Positions 1 to 6,632 of a stretch of 19,665 nucleotides of DNA are shown piece by piece. The notes beneath the pieces are model-generated. The model had not been told where the DNA came from and made no database searches. It saw nothing but the letters and a program-made list of their open reading frames with translations. This DNA is from LDYB01 sp037442385. Lineage in GTDB: Bacteria > Armatimonadota > Fimbriimonadia > Fimbriimonadales > GBS-DC. Every line of letters begins with the position of its first letter. The stretch's first letter is position 1. The stretch is from the NCBI GenBank assembly GCA_037442385.1, contig JBBIQJ010000032.1, forward strand, positions 1-19,665, in the 5' to 3' direction. A program made the position numbers and the translations under genes.

Positions 1-53
1 TGCCACTGTTGGTCGGTGAGGCAGAACTCGTAGGTGTTGTGTGCTGTGTTCAT
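1..53 (-). CDS. Transposase, N-terminal fragment (window edge)
   Basis: Reading leftwards from an ATG at 53-51, the translation begins MNTAHNTYEFCLTDQQW and runs off the window. The 'LTDQQW' motif matches the 'LTDEQW..L.PLLP' opening typical of IS5/IS4-type DDE transposases (DUF4096-like N-terminus). No catalytic residues are visible, because only the first 17 codons are present. There is no strong Shine-Dalgarno sequence before the ATG. The gene starts 18 bp inside the putative terminal repeat at 71-93, which supports its assignment to an insertion sequence rather than to a host gene. Confidence 0.5.
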   Translation of the reverse strand, partial: MNTAHNTYEFCLTDQQW

Positions 54-70
54 AGGGAGTTTTTTCCACA

Positions 71-93
71 TTTTTACTTCCCGTATACGCTCT
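71..93 (-). repeat. 23-bp inverted repeat, copy A (putative IS terminal repeat)
   Basis: On the minus strand this stretch contains AGCGTATACGGGAAGTAAAA and is identical over 23 bp to 1503-1525 on the plus strand; identity stops abruptly at both ends. It sits between the transposase start and the outer edge of the insertion sequence, so it is best read as that element's terminal repeat. Confidence 0.65.
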
Positions 94-274
94 TAGAGAG
101 CCTTGCACGAGACAGGACTGGAGCGACCTGTAGGTGGTTGTATTAGCTTCCGAGTTCGCAGGCGATAGGCTACAGAGTTGCTTTAAGTCTGACCAGAACA
201 GAGCCAAAACAGAAGGAATCATCGCCCCTGACGAAGTATAGTATTAATGCAAGTGAAGCAAGGGGTGAAACCAG

Positions 275-1456
275 GTGAGTCTCCCAGAGGCTAAAGAGAG
301 TGCGTGGCACAAAGCGTTAGGACAAAGAGCAGAAAGCCTTGCGGCAAATCCCGAAGAGGCGCAAGATATTGTGCAAGAGACTCTGATTGCCTACTGGAAA
401 CGCTTTGGCGCGTTGCCCTGGGAACATCCCGAAGGGGGTGATTCCTATGAGCAAGCGTGGGCGTGGTGTTGCCTGAAAGTGCGTTCACTGGCGCTCAACA
501 GACGAAACAGCGCTTACCATCGATATGAAAGATTGCTGCTGAACGATCAGCAAGGCGAATCTCTGGCAGTTGTCGATGAGGCTGAGCATTCGATAGAACG
601 CATTGCTATCGGGCAGTTTATCACCAGTTTGCCTGACTATTTGCGCTCGGTCGCAGTGATGTATGAGGCTGGTTACAGCTACTCGGAGATTGCGGCGCAT
701 TTAGGCGTTTCTGTGGGAACCGTTCAGGGATATCTGGGACGGATTCAAAAACTGGGTCGCGCCTTTTTCGGTTTGGATGGCAACAAACAGGGGTTTTGCG
801 TGGTTAATAGTGGTGAAAGCCCCAGAGAGGGCGAAACCAATCTCTCACAGGAGGTACAGAACGATGAGACGACGCAAGATGCTGTTGAGCGTTCTGAGTG
901 TACTGGCAGTCGCGAATGTCGTGGCGCATCCCCACACCCTTGCCGCGCTCGCCGAAATCAGCGCGGGGGGGGGGGGCTGATTCTCCAAGAGTCTCTTCTG
1001 GGTTCTCGTTGTGAACAACCTGTGTTTCCTCCAATGACCGAAGAACAGGTCAGACGCCAGGTGGAAAATCACATTCGTCTACTCGGAGGAGGTGACGACG
1101 ACCTCGAACCTGTTCCGCCGGTGTTCATCCCACCTGGTGGAGTAGAGCTTGTTCCAAGCCCAAAGAAATGCTGCCAGTTTCTTCGCGAGGAGTGTGTGCG
1201 TCAGTACTTCTGCCGCGATATACCAGAAGATTGCGGTCGTATCTTTCAGAGGCATCGATGGTATGTTCGTTTCGTGTGTTCAAAAGTCTGCGATGACGGG
1301 CAGTTATATTACGGATGTACTGGTTGGCTCCCCACACCTGAGGATGGAACTGATGATGTATGCTGTCAGTGGAGTGATGGAGCAGACTTGCCGTCCTGCC
1401 GAGTGGATCAACCCCAACCCAATCTCTGCACTAACTTTGTAGTTGTATACCAGTGA
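275..1456 (+). CDS. ECF-type RNA polymerase sigma factor, reading through into a Cys-rich domain
   Basis: The start is GTG at 275, with AGGGG upstream. Residues about 20-165 look like an extracytoplasmic-function sigma factor. There is a region-2-like stretch (DIVQETLIAYWKRFG) and a region-4 helix-turn-helix (LPDYLRSVAVMY, then YSEIAAHLGVSVGTVQGYL). The sigma part should end near 780-860, but no stop occurs in this frame. The ORF instead crosses the signal-peptide region of the next gene out of frame. After the G12 run at 965-976 it falls into the frame of a Cys-rich domain (about residues 239-393). A sigma factor fused to a secreted-type Cys-rich domain is not a plausible natural product. 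I read this as two genes whose frames are exchanged by the homopolymer. A sigma role is fairly sure; its target genes are unknown, although the three following genes are natural candidates. Confidence 0.7.
   Translation: MSLPEAKESAWHKALGQRAESLAANPEEAQDIVQETLIAYWKRFGALPWEHPEGGDSYEQAWAWCCLKVRSLALNRRNSAYHRYERLLLNDQQGESLAVVDEAEHSIERIAIGQFITSLPDYLRSVAVMYEAGYSYSEIAAHLGVSVGTVQGYLGRIQKLGRAFFGLDGNKQGFCVVNSGESPREGETNLSQEVQNDETTQDAVERSECTGSRECRGASPHPCRARRNQRGGGGLILQESLLGSRCEQPVFPPMTEEQVRRQVENHIRLLGGGDDDLEPVPPVFIPPGGVELVPSPKKCCQFLREECVRQYFCRDIPEDCGRIFQRHRWYVRFVCSKVCDDGQLYYGCTGWLPTPEDGTDDVCCQWSDGADLPSCRVDQPQPNLCTNFVVVYQ
864..1456 (+). pseudogene. Cys-rich secreted protein, frame broken at a G12 run
   Basis: An ATG at 864 follows a strong Shine-Dalgarno sequence (AGGAGG at 849-854). 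It begins a clear signal peptide: MRRRKMLLSVLSVLAVANVVA, then HPHTLAALAEISA. At 965-976 there is a run of 12 G. As written, this frame gives GGGG and stops at 978-980, a 38-residue product. Adding one G, or removing two, joins the signal peptide to the frame that continues to 1456. That downstream part contains 13 cysteines in about 155 residues (CC pairs, 'EEC', 'YFC', 'FVC', 'YGC'), which suits a disulfide-rich exported protein. The break may be a sequencing or assembly error, true phase variation, or transcriptional slippage. I recognise no named family. The gene lies directly downstream of the sigma factor and is probably its target or operon partner. Confidence 0.6.
965..976 (+). repeat. 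Homopolymer of 12 G (possible contingency tract)
   Basis: Twelve consecutive G lie between the signal peptide and the Cys-rich domain of the gene starting at 864. With 12 G that gene is out of frame; with 13 or 10 it would be in frame. It is by far the longest homopolymer I see in the window. Confidence 0.85.
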
Positions 1457-1483
1457 AGCGTTTGACTAAGAGGACGACAACTG

Positions 1484-2008
1484 ATGAAGAACAACTTCGG
1501 TGAGAGCGTATACGGGAAGTAAAAAGTATTTGCGTTAGGCGTTGTCTGGAGTCTAATTTGGTTACTCCTGGCGCATTACGCTGCAAGGATTATTCTCTGG
1601 CCCCTCTATAAAGCAGGTAATGCTTGGATGATGGGGGAGTCTATTGCAGCGCACGGTTGGGTGGAGGTTTTCCTGCGCATAGAACTCCCTTCACTGACGA
1701 ACTGGTTTCGATATTGGGGCTTATTTGACATCCCACTAGCCATCGGTATAGGTGCGCTCCCAGTATTGGCAGAGCGTAGCACCAAGATAAAGGAGCGTAT
1801 CTTGCTCATTGGAGCCTGGTTGGCAATTATTGCAAATATAGTGATATTTTCAATTGATATAATTTTGGATGTTCCGGAAAGTTTGTTGAACCTTGCTCTT
1901 CGCCTGTGGGCAGTGATAAGAGATGTTACATGGACGGTTATAGGTGCAATCCTTGCAATTAAGACATTTGATCCTGTGAAAAACTACTTGGGGAGGTGGT
2001 TTGATTGA
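1484..2008 (+). pseudogene. Small multi-pass membrane protein with an in-frame stop at codon 13
   Basis: An ATG at 1484 with AAGAGGA upstream opens MKNNFGESVYGK and then hits TAA at 1520-1522. The same frame is open from 1523 to 2008 and encodes a hydrophobic protein. It starts KVFALGVVWSLIWLLLAHYA, a strong membrane segment lying upstream of the first available ATG (1628). It continues with further membrane helices near 1715-1770, 1795-1870 and 1930-1970. Starting at 1628 would remove the first membrane segment, so the original start was probably 1484. The stop lies inside the 23-bp repeat copy at 1503-1525, so repeat insertion or exchange may have broken the gene. The 3' end overlaps the pseudopilin start (TTGA), which suggests translational coupling. 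No family recognised. Confidence 0.55.
1503..1525 (+). repeat. 23-bp inverted repeat, copy B (inside membrane-protein gene)
   Basis: This is an exact inverted copy of 71-93, separated from it by 1409 bp. It lies within the opening codons of the gene at 1484 and supplies that gene's in-frame TAA (1520-1522). No transposase follows it to the right. It is therefore either an orphan terminal repeat left by an excised or deleted element, or one arm of a recombining pair. Confidence 0.65.
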
Positions 2009-2673
2009 AACAGCCAAGACGAACTTCGGGAGTCAAGCTCATCGAGCTGCTTGTGGTCATTGCGATTATTGTGCTACTCGCAAATCTTTTCTTTGTTATT
2101 ATAGCAGAAGTACGTCGCCGTGCCTATGAGCCACCCTGTATGGCTAATTTACGGCAAGTATGGATTGCTTTTCATAACTATCGCGAGGACTATAGTGGTA
2201 CCTACCCACGGCATTCATGGGACATGAAACCCTACTTCGAGTCTGCCGAGATTCTCAAATGTCCACGTGATGTTTACGGTGGCATTAATCTTGGGGCTAC
2301 AAGTTATTGGGGCAGTCCAGTGTCATATTTTTACTTGGTTGCAAATGAGAATTTCCGTCGCATTCTCAAGGAGAAGGATGCAAACCATGGGATGATGTAT
2401 TGTCTTCTTCACGGGCAGTCGCGCATTAGTCAGGAGGCGCTCAGGAACAACTTTCCTCAGTATCTAACCTCTGGAACGGTGCTGCGTTTGCGCATAGACG
2501 GCTCTATACAACGTGCTTATGTACCATCCTTATGTTATCGTGTACCCGGTCAAGGAGGTATTACGAAGGTGCGCCACGATTGGCACCTACTTACAGATGT
2601 ACGCCCCTGCCCTCCTGAAATTTGCTTTGGTTTGAAGGATGAGTGGCAGGTTCCATGTCCTTTTAGCTTTTAG
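2005..2673 (+). CDS. Type IV pilin-like (pseudopilin) protein
   Basis: The start is TTG at 2005, 6 nt after the Shine-Dalgarno sequence GGGAGGTGG and overlapping the previous stop. Residues 9-21 (GVKLIELLVVIAI) form a class III prepilin signal. Cleavage is expected after Gly9, the mature Glu5 is present (residue 14), and a membrane helix follows to about residue 34. The usual Phe at mature position 1 is Val, which many prepilins tolerate. Residues about 45-65 (MANLRQVWIAFHNYREDYSG, then TYPR) match the post-helix segment of DUF1559-like and type II secretion-like pseudopilins common in Armatimonadota and Planctomycetota. The rest (two CP motifs, 'LKCPRD') is a variable globular head. No pilus assembly genes are nearby. 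It is the last gene before a terminator at 2683-2743. Confidence 0.75.
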   Translation: MKQPRRTSGVKLIELLVVIAIIVLLANLFFVIIAEVRRRAYEPPCMANLRQVWIAFHNYREDYSGTYPRHSWDMKPYFESAEILKCPRDVYGGINLGATSYWGSPVSYFYLVANENFRRILKEKDANHGMMYCLLHGQSRISQEALRNNFPQYLTSGTVLRLRIDGSIQRAYVPSLCYRVPGQGGITKVRHDWHLLTDVRPCPPEICFGLKDEWQVPCPFSF

Positions 2674-2682
2674 GTGTGTTGG

Positions 2683-2743
2683 GCGCCGCTGGGGGGTCGT
2701 TGGTTTTTTCATAGGGTTGAGGGTACCCCAGAGGCGCTTTTTT
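2683..2743 (+). terminator. Rho-independent terminator after the pseudopilin
   Basis: GCGCC-g-CTGGGG (2683-2694) pairs with CCCCAG-a-GGCGC (2726-2737), with one mismatch. The loop is about 31 nt and six T follow (2738-2743). It lies just after the stop at 2673 and closes the accessory cassette. The long loop is unusual, and a smaller hairpin around GGTACC inside it is possible. Confidence 0.55.
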
Positions 2744-2843
2744 GTTAGAAAAAAATTGGGGTTTTGGGAGCGATTTTGAACTCAGGTGAACCTATCCTGC
2801 TCAAAGGCAATTTTTCCGCACCCTTCACGCTGGGCGAGCTCGT

Positions 2844-3590
2844 TCACATGCACTCCTTGAACCAGCGCACGCTTTGCTCAATAAGGCTCTGCTCCCAGTG
2901 GGGTTGACTGAAGAGGTGGTCTGCCTCGGAAATGAGGCGGAACTCGAAGCGGCTGGCGTTCTGAAAAGCCGATTCGTAGGCGCGTCCCTCTTCGGGGCGC
3001 ACCGCCTGATCGCTGGAGCCGTGCAGAATCAACACCGCCCCCTTGAACGCACGCGCCGCCTCCAGTGGCTTGAGGTCAGGCAGTTCCCGATAGAAAGTGG
3101 GTCCGACAAGGTTGCCCCCGATATTGACGGGCTTTTCGGGCACGCCCTGCGGCGGCATCCAGCGCAGGGGGTTGGAGACAGGCGCCCATAGCACCAGCGC
3201 TTTGAGCGCGCCCGCGCGCGGCTGGCTCAACGCCGCCACACAGCCTCCCAGCGAGAAGCCCAGCATCGCCACACGCGCCGCATCGACCCGCGACTGGGTG
3301 CGGAAAAACTGGAGCGCGTTCAGGGCGTCCTCCACCTCGCCCGAGATGGTCATCTCCTCAAACAGTCCCTCGCTGTCGCCCGAGCCGAGGAAGTCGAATC
3401 GCAACACCGCGAACCCCTCGCTGGCGAGGCGTCGGGCGGTATGCACAAACAGGCGATGGGTTTCTGCTTTGTGCCCCGTGAAGCCGTGAAGCATCAGCAC
3501 GCCAGGCGCGCGCCGACGCCCCGCAGGCAGGTGCAGAACCCCTGCCATCCGCTTGCCACGACTGGGAATCCATAACAGTCGCTCATCCAT
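2844..3590 (-). CDS. Alpha/beta hydrolase (serine esterase/peptidase-like)
   Basis: The start is taken as ATG at 3590, because AGGAGG lies 6 nt upstream and the start overlaps the cmk stop by 8 bp. A longer in-frame form reaching 3641 would run through cmk coding sequence. The 248-residue protein has the full alpha/beta-hydrolase set: an oxyanion-region HGFTG (35-39), nucleophile GFSLGG (Ser113), acidic residue in HGSSDQAV (Asp194) and catalytic His in EADHLF (His225). It has no signal peptide, so it is cytoplasmic. It resembles small-molecule esterases and the 'osmC-associated' type of serine hydrolase; the substrate cannot be told. It is the third gene of the parB-cmk-hydrolase operon. Confidence 0.85.
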   Translation of the reverse strand: MDERLLWIPSRGKRMAGVLHLPAGRRRAPGVLMLHGFTGHKAETHRLFVHTARRLASEGFAVLRFDFLGSGDSEGLFEEMTISGEVEDALNALQFFRTQSRVDAARVAMLGFSLGGCVAALSQPRAGALKALVLWAPVSNPLRWMPPQGVPEKPVNIGGNLVGPTFYRELPDLKPLEAARAFKGAVLILHGSSDQAVRPEEGRAYESAFQNASRFEFRLISEADHLFSQPHWEQSLIEQSVRWFKECM

Positions 3591-4278
3591 GAGATGCCTC
3601 CTGTGGAATGCCAAGCCGCTCCCGACAAATCTGGAGCGCATACGCTAAAGTCTGCTCTTTAGTCCAGCCGTCGTTGACGATACGAACCGCATCGGGCGCT
3701 TCGGTCAGCGGCGATTCGGCGCGGGTGCTGTCGCGCTGGTCGCGCTCCCGAATCTCGGCAAGCACCTGCTCGTAGGGGACCTCGATTCCCTGCATTTGCA
3801 GCTGATGCTGGCGTCGGCGGGCGCGCTCTTCGGGCGAGGCGGTCAGAAAGATTTTAAGCGTCGCGTTCGGGAACACGACGGTGGTCGTGTCGCGCCCTTC
3901 GGCGACCAGTCCCGGCGCCTGTGTCCCCATCTCGCGCTGTTTGGCGACCATCGCCTGACGCACGCCTTTGTGAACCGAAATCTGCGATGCCAGATTGCTC
4001 ACTTCGGGTGTGCGAATCGCCTCCGAGACATCCTCGCCATCCAGATAGACCCGCTGCTCGCCGCTGGCGTCGCGTCGGAACTCGACGGCGAGGCGCTCTG
4101 CCATCTGCGCGAGCTGCTCGGCGTCGTCCGGGCGAACCCCCAGCCGTTGTGCTTTCAAAGCGAGCGCCCGATACATCGCGCCCGTGTCCAGATAGACAAA
4201 CCCCAGCGCCTGCGCGAGGTTTTTCGCCAGTGTGCTTTTGCCCGACCCCGCGGGACCGTCAATCGCAATCACAATCAT
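3583..4278 (-). CDS. cmk: Cytidylate (CMP/dCMP) kinase
   Basis: This gene makes CDP and dCDP from CMP and dCMP using ATP, supplying pyrimidine nucleotides in the cytoplasm. The 231-residue length is typical. Visible motifs are the P-loop GPAGSGKS (8-15), DTGAMYR (31-37) of the nucleoside-binding region, EGRD (127-130), and the lid RDQRDSTR (179-186). Its ATG (4278) overlaps the parB stop as ATGA, and its stop overlaps the hydrolase start, so the three genes should be translationally coupled. In many bacteria cmk sits with rpsA or plsC; here its partner is parB, which is unusual. Identification is secure. Confidence 0.95.
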   Translation of the reverse strand: MIVIAIDGPAGSGKSTLAKNLAQALGFVYLDTGAMYRALALKAQRLGVRPDDAEQLAQMAERLAVEFRRDASGEQRVYLDGEDVSEAIRTPEVSNLASQISVHKGVRQAMVAKQREMGTQAPGLVAEGRDTTTVVFPNATLKIFLTASPEERARRRQHQLQMQGIEVPYEQVLAEIRERDQRDSTRAESPLTEAPDAVRIVNDGWTKEQTLAYALQICRERLGIPQEASHG

Positions 4279-5120
4279 TGAATCTCCGCCCGAATCTCCT
4301 GAAGTTTCTCGGCGATAATCTCAATCAACAGTTCCAGCTCTTCTTCCAGGGGTTCGAGGTGGCTGGGATGCATGGCGCTCACATCCAGCCCTTCGAGGTA
4401 GCGTCGGAATTTGCGCACTTCAATGGCGGGGCCGCGCACTTCCATCGCCGCCAGCACCTGTTCGGCGGGTTGCTCCAGAATCTCCTCAGCGCGTTCGGGC
4501 GCTTCGCGGAGCGTGCGCACCAGCGCGGCGGTCTCGTCGCTGGTGAGTTCCTCTTCACGAATCTTTTCGGCGACACGGGTTTGCAGTTCGGGGTCTTCCA
4601 GGTCCATCAGGCTTCGGGCGTGGCTCTCGGTGATGCTCCCTGCGGGTGGGCGTCCGGAGACAGAGATGACCTGCTCGCCAATCTCCTCTGGCAGCTCCAG
4701 CAGTCCCAGCCAGATGCTGATGGTGCGCTCGCTCAGTCCCAGCATTTGCGCCAGCTCGCGGTTTGTTAGCTTGCGGGAGTCTTTGAGCTGTTTGAGCGCG
4801 CGCGCCTTATCGATTGGCGCGAGGTCTTCGCGCTGAAGGTTCTCAATCAACTGCTCGGTGATGGCGGCCTCGTGTTCCATCGGCTTCACGATGCAGGGGA
4901 TTTCGGTGAGCCCTGCCATTTCGGCGGCGCGCCAGCGTCGTTCGCCCGTTACAATCTGATAGGTTTTGCCATCGGGGAGCGGGCGCACCGTAATGGGGTT
5001 GAGTAGACCGTAGCGGCGGATGCTCTCTGCCAGTCCGTGCAGACCTTCCTCATCGTAGCCCTTGCGGGGCTGGTCGGGGTCTTCCACAATCTGATGAATC
5101 GGGATGAGCTTGACCTCCAT
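4275..5120 (-). CDS. parB: ParB/Spo0J-family chromosome partitioning protein
   Basis: ParB proteins bind parS sites and use CTP to slide along DNA as clamps, organising the origin region with ParA and SMC. The 281-residue product has the expected parts: N-terminal 'DPDQPRK' and 'ESIRRYGLLNPITVRP', the CTP-binding GERRWRAAE (59-67), ENLQREDL (93-100), and a helix-turn-helix near 117-140 (RELAQMLGLSERTISIWLGL). A C-terminal acidic, coiled-coil-like dimer region ends the protein. AGGAGG precedes the ATG at 5120, and a GGGTATACT promoter element lies at 5150-5142. No parA is adjacent; the next gene upstream is divergent. No parS-like GTTTCACGTGAAAC palindrome was seen in the window. It may be the main chromosomal ParB or a Noc-like paralogue. 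Confidence 0.88.
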   Translation of the reverse strand: MEVKLIPIHQIVEDPDQPRKGYDEEGLHGLAESIRRYGLLNPITVRPLPDGKTYQIVTGERRWRAAEMAGLTEIPCIVKPMEHEAAITEQLIENLQREDLAPIDKARALKQLKDSRKLTNRELAQMLGLSERTISIWLGLLELPEEIGEQVISVSGRPPAGSITESHARSLMDLEDPELQTRVAEKIREEELTSDETAALVRTLREAPERAEEILEQPAEQVLAAMEVRGPAIEVRKFRRYLEGLDVSAMHPSHLEPLEEELELLIEIIAEKLQEIRAEIQ

Positions 5121-5141
5121 ATCGAACGCCTCCTGCCTCAG

Positions 5142-5150
5142 AGTATACCC
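5142..5150 (-). promoter_or_regulatory. Extended -10 of the parB operon
   Basis: The minus strand reads GGGTATACT, 22-30 nt before the parB ATG. The predicted start of transcription leaves a leader of about 15 nt that contains the AGGAGG. No good -35 was found. Confidence 0.5.
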
Positions 5151-5311
5151 GTCTCAGAAGCGGTCGCTGGGGAATAAACAGGCTGCACATGCGCCAGGCG
5201 GTTATCTCCACCGGCGAAACCGGCTCTACTGTAAAGAGGCTTGCCTGCATTTTGACCCAGCCCCTTTCGCCGTGTGGTGTGCAGCGACCGTGCCCCTACT
5301 GATGCCCGTAC

Positions 5312-5330
5312 GGACGCGGTTCCCGCGTCC
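5312..5330. repeat. GC-rich perfect hairpin
   Basis: GGACGCGG and CCGCGTCC form an 8-bp perfect stem around TTC. There is no T run on either side, so it is not an obvious terminator. It may be part of a dispersed palindromic repeat. Confidence 0.5.
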
Positions 5331-5397
5331 TGACCCGTTCTTTGCGACAGAGCAGCTCCAGTCGTCAGGCATTTTTCCTAACACTTTCTCAAACTCC

Positions 5398-5427
5398 TTG
5401 ACAAAACGCTCCTTTCCATGCTATCAT
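5398..5427 (+). promoter_or_regulatory. Sigma-70-type promoter for the gene at 5522
   Basis: The perfect -35 TTGACA (5398-5403), an 18-bp spacer, and TATCAT (5422-5427) preceded by TGC make an extended -10. Transcription would start near 5434 and give a leader of about 88 nt. This is the best consensus promoter in the window. Confidence 0.7.
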
Positions 5428-5521
5428 ATCCCCAACCAAACAAATTTTCGATGGGCGCTAATGGCGCACAGGCTGAACTTGCTGTCGCATCCTGATTACG
5501 GGGGGGACACTGCAATCAAGC

Positions 5522-6424
5522 ATGAAGCAGGTACAAGTAGAGGCTTTGCTGATCGCAGACAAGGGGCACAAGGCAGGACAGTTTGCTGTGCCTCCCATGC
5601 AGTACGATGGCGCAGGCTATCCCTTCGCCGCGGCGCCCGACGGTAGGATCGCCCTCTGCAACGACGCCAACCTGATCCTCTTAGACCCGCGTCGGAACAC
5701 AAAACGCCTCCTCCAGGCGCCCTTCGGCAAGCGAACCGATTTCTGGGGCGTCGCCTGCACCAACGACATCCTCGTCGTGATGCTATCCGACTACACAATA
5801 GCCGCCCTGGGCTGGGACGGGCGCGTACGCCAGCGTTTTGGCGAAGGATTCGGCAAAGGCAAAAACCAGATAAGCGACGCACCGCCTGTACGGATGGTAA
5901 TCGTACCTTCAGGCACCGAGGTCTGGTTGCAGGGGAACAATCTATATCGGATTGTCCCCCGAGAGGAAAAGATTGAGCGAGTCGTGGCAGAAGATCGTGA
6001 CAAAAGCCTCACGGGACTGGCGGTGGACGCCAGGGGGCGGATCTATGTGAGTGGCGATGTGCCGATTGCCTCTACTGAACGGTTGCAGTGGCGGGTGATA
6101 CCCGAGCAGGTGAAACGCCTTTCTCCTCAGGTGTGGAGCGGGTCTTTGTTTGGGATAGACGAGTTGGGGAACTCTTACTGGAAGTGGCACCGCTTTGCCA
6201 AGCGTGGGAACTACCCCATAGCCGAAGTGGTTTGTGAGGCGCCTAATGGGCGTCTTCGGTGGCATGTCGTGTTGGATGGGCCGTCGGGTGTGATAAAACC
6301 GCTACGGAGCGCTTCTCAGATTCAGTGGCTTGAGGTGGATCGGCAGGGGCGGTTGTATGCGCTGGGCTGGACATACAGGGGGCTACAGAAACGGGTGGGA
6401 CTGTTTCGAGTGATAGCTGGCTAA
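5522..6424 (+). CDS. Probable beta-propeller (NHL/SMP-30-like) protein of unknown function
   Basis: The 300-residue protein shows recurring propeller-blade features: 'PFAAAPDGRIALCNDANLI', 'GVACTNDILVVMLSDYTIAA', 'GLAVDARGRIYVSGD' and 'WLEVDRQGRLYALGW'. Each is a short beta-rich segment with a D-x-x-G-R-[IL]-Y type turn, as in NHL and SMP-30 propellers. No signal peptide or lipobox is visible from this start. The frame is open upstream to 5477 without another ATG. The ribosome site is weak (GGGGGGGA about 15 nt before the ATG), so the start is uncertain. It stands alone, with its own promoter at 5398-5427 and a hairpin after it at 6494-6513. The function is not predicted. Confidence 0.65.
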   Translation: MKQVQVEALLIADKGHKAGQFAVPPMQYDGAGYPFAAAPDGRIALCNDANLILLDPRRNTKRLLQAPFGKRTDFWGVACTNDILVVMLSDYTIAALGWDGRVRQRFGEGFGKGKNQISDAPPVRMVIVPSGTEVWLQGNNLYRIVPREEKIERVVAEDRDKSLTGLAVDARGRIYVSGDVPIASTERLQWRVIPEQVKRLSPQVWSGSLFGIDELGNSYWKWHRFAKRGNYPIAEVVCEAPNGRLRWHVVLDGPSGVIKPLRSASQIQWLEVDRQGRLYALGWTYRGLQKRVGLFRVIAG

Positions 6425-6493
6425 CAAACTTGCTTGGAGAGCAGTTTGCCTGCGGGTGCAGCGAGCGTTTCTGCCAGACGGCGCAGGCTATGT

Positions 6494-6513
6494 AAGCCAA
6501 CGCAGGTTGGCTT
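6494..6513 (+). terminator. Hairpin, possible weak terminator
   Basis: AAGCCAAC and GTTGGCTT form a perfect 8-bp stem with a GCAG loop, about 70 bp after the preceding stop. The following CGTTTGTTC is only partly T-rich, so termination is uncertain. Confidence 0.4.
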
Positions 6514-6632
6514 CGTTTGTTCAGAAAGGCTTCACCCGCCCCAGCTAACCGCCTTGCGCTTCAAAAAGCCGCCAGCACGCTGAAACCACAAAAAACTGTC
6601 CGATGCTGTGGGGAACACCCCTGCACGCCAGT

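Larger units (their letters stand above)
1..93 (-). mobile_element. End of an IS5-like insertion sequence (partial)
   Basis: The left edge of the window carries the 5' end of a transposase gene reading leftwards. It is preceded at 71-93 by a 23-bp sequence that occurs again, perfectly inverted, at 1503-1525. A transposase start a few bases inside a short terminal repeat is the usual layout of IS5-family elements, so 93 is taken as the outer edge of the element. Most of the element lies outside the window. I see no clear target-site duplication, because the other end is not available. Family assignment rests on only 17 residues. Confidence 0.5.
5121..5521. other. 401-bp divergent intergenic region
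   Basis: I find no convincing gene between parB (minus) and the protein at 5522 (plus). The region holds the parB promoter (5142-5150), a GC-rich perfect hairpin (5312-5330), and a plus-strand promoter (5398-5427). The frame opening at ATG 5461 (MAHRLNLLSHPDYGG) continues only as an out-of-frame shadow of the next gene. The 'GCAGCGACCGTGCCCCTACT' stretch just before the hairpin looks like dispersed intergenic repeat material, but only one copy is in the window. Confidence 0.5.

Noticed and set aside
275..1456. A single 393-residue sigma factor fused to a Cys-rich domain
   Set aside because: The middle of this ORF is the signal-peptide region of another gene read out of frame, and the junction is a G12 run; two genes explain it better.
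3921..4769. Long plus-strand open frame opposite parB and cmk
   Set aside because: It is low-complexity antisense of two secure genes in GC-rich DNA and has no motif or ribosome site.
5461..5646. Small gene or phase-variable extension upstream of 5522, through a G7 run (5500-5506)
   Set aside because: A one-base shift would join ATG 5461 to the 5522 frame, but the added residues are not signal-like, G7 is short, and no ribosome site supports it.
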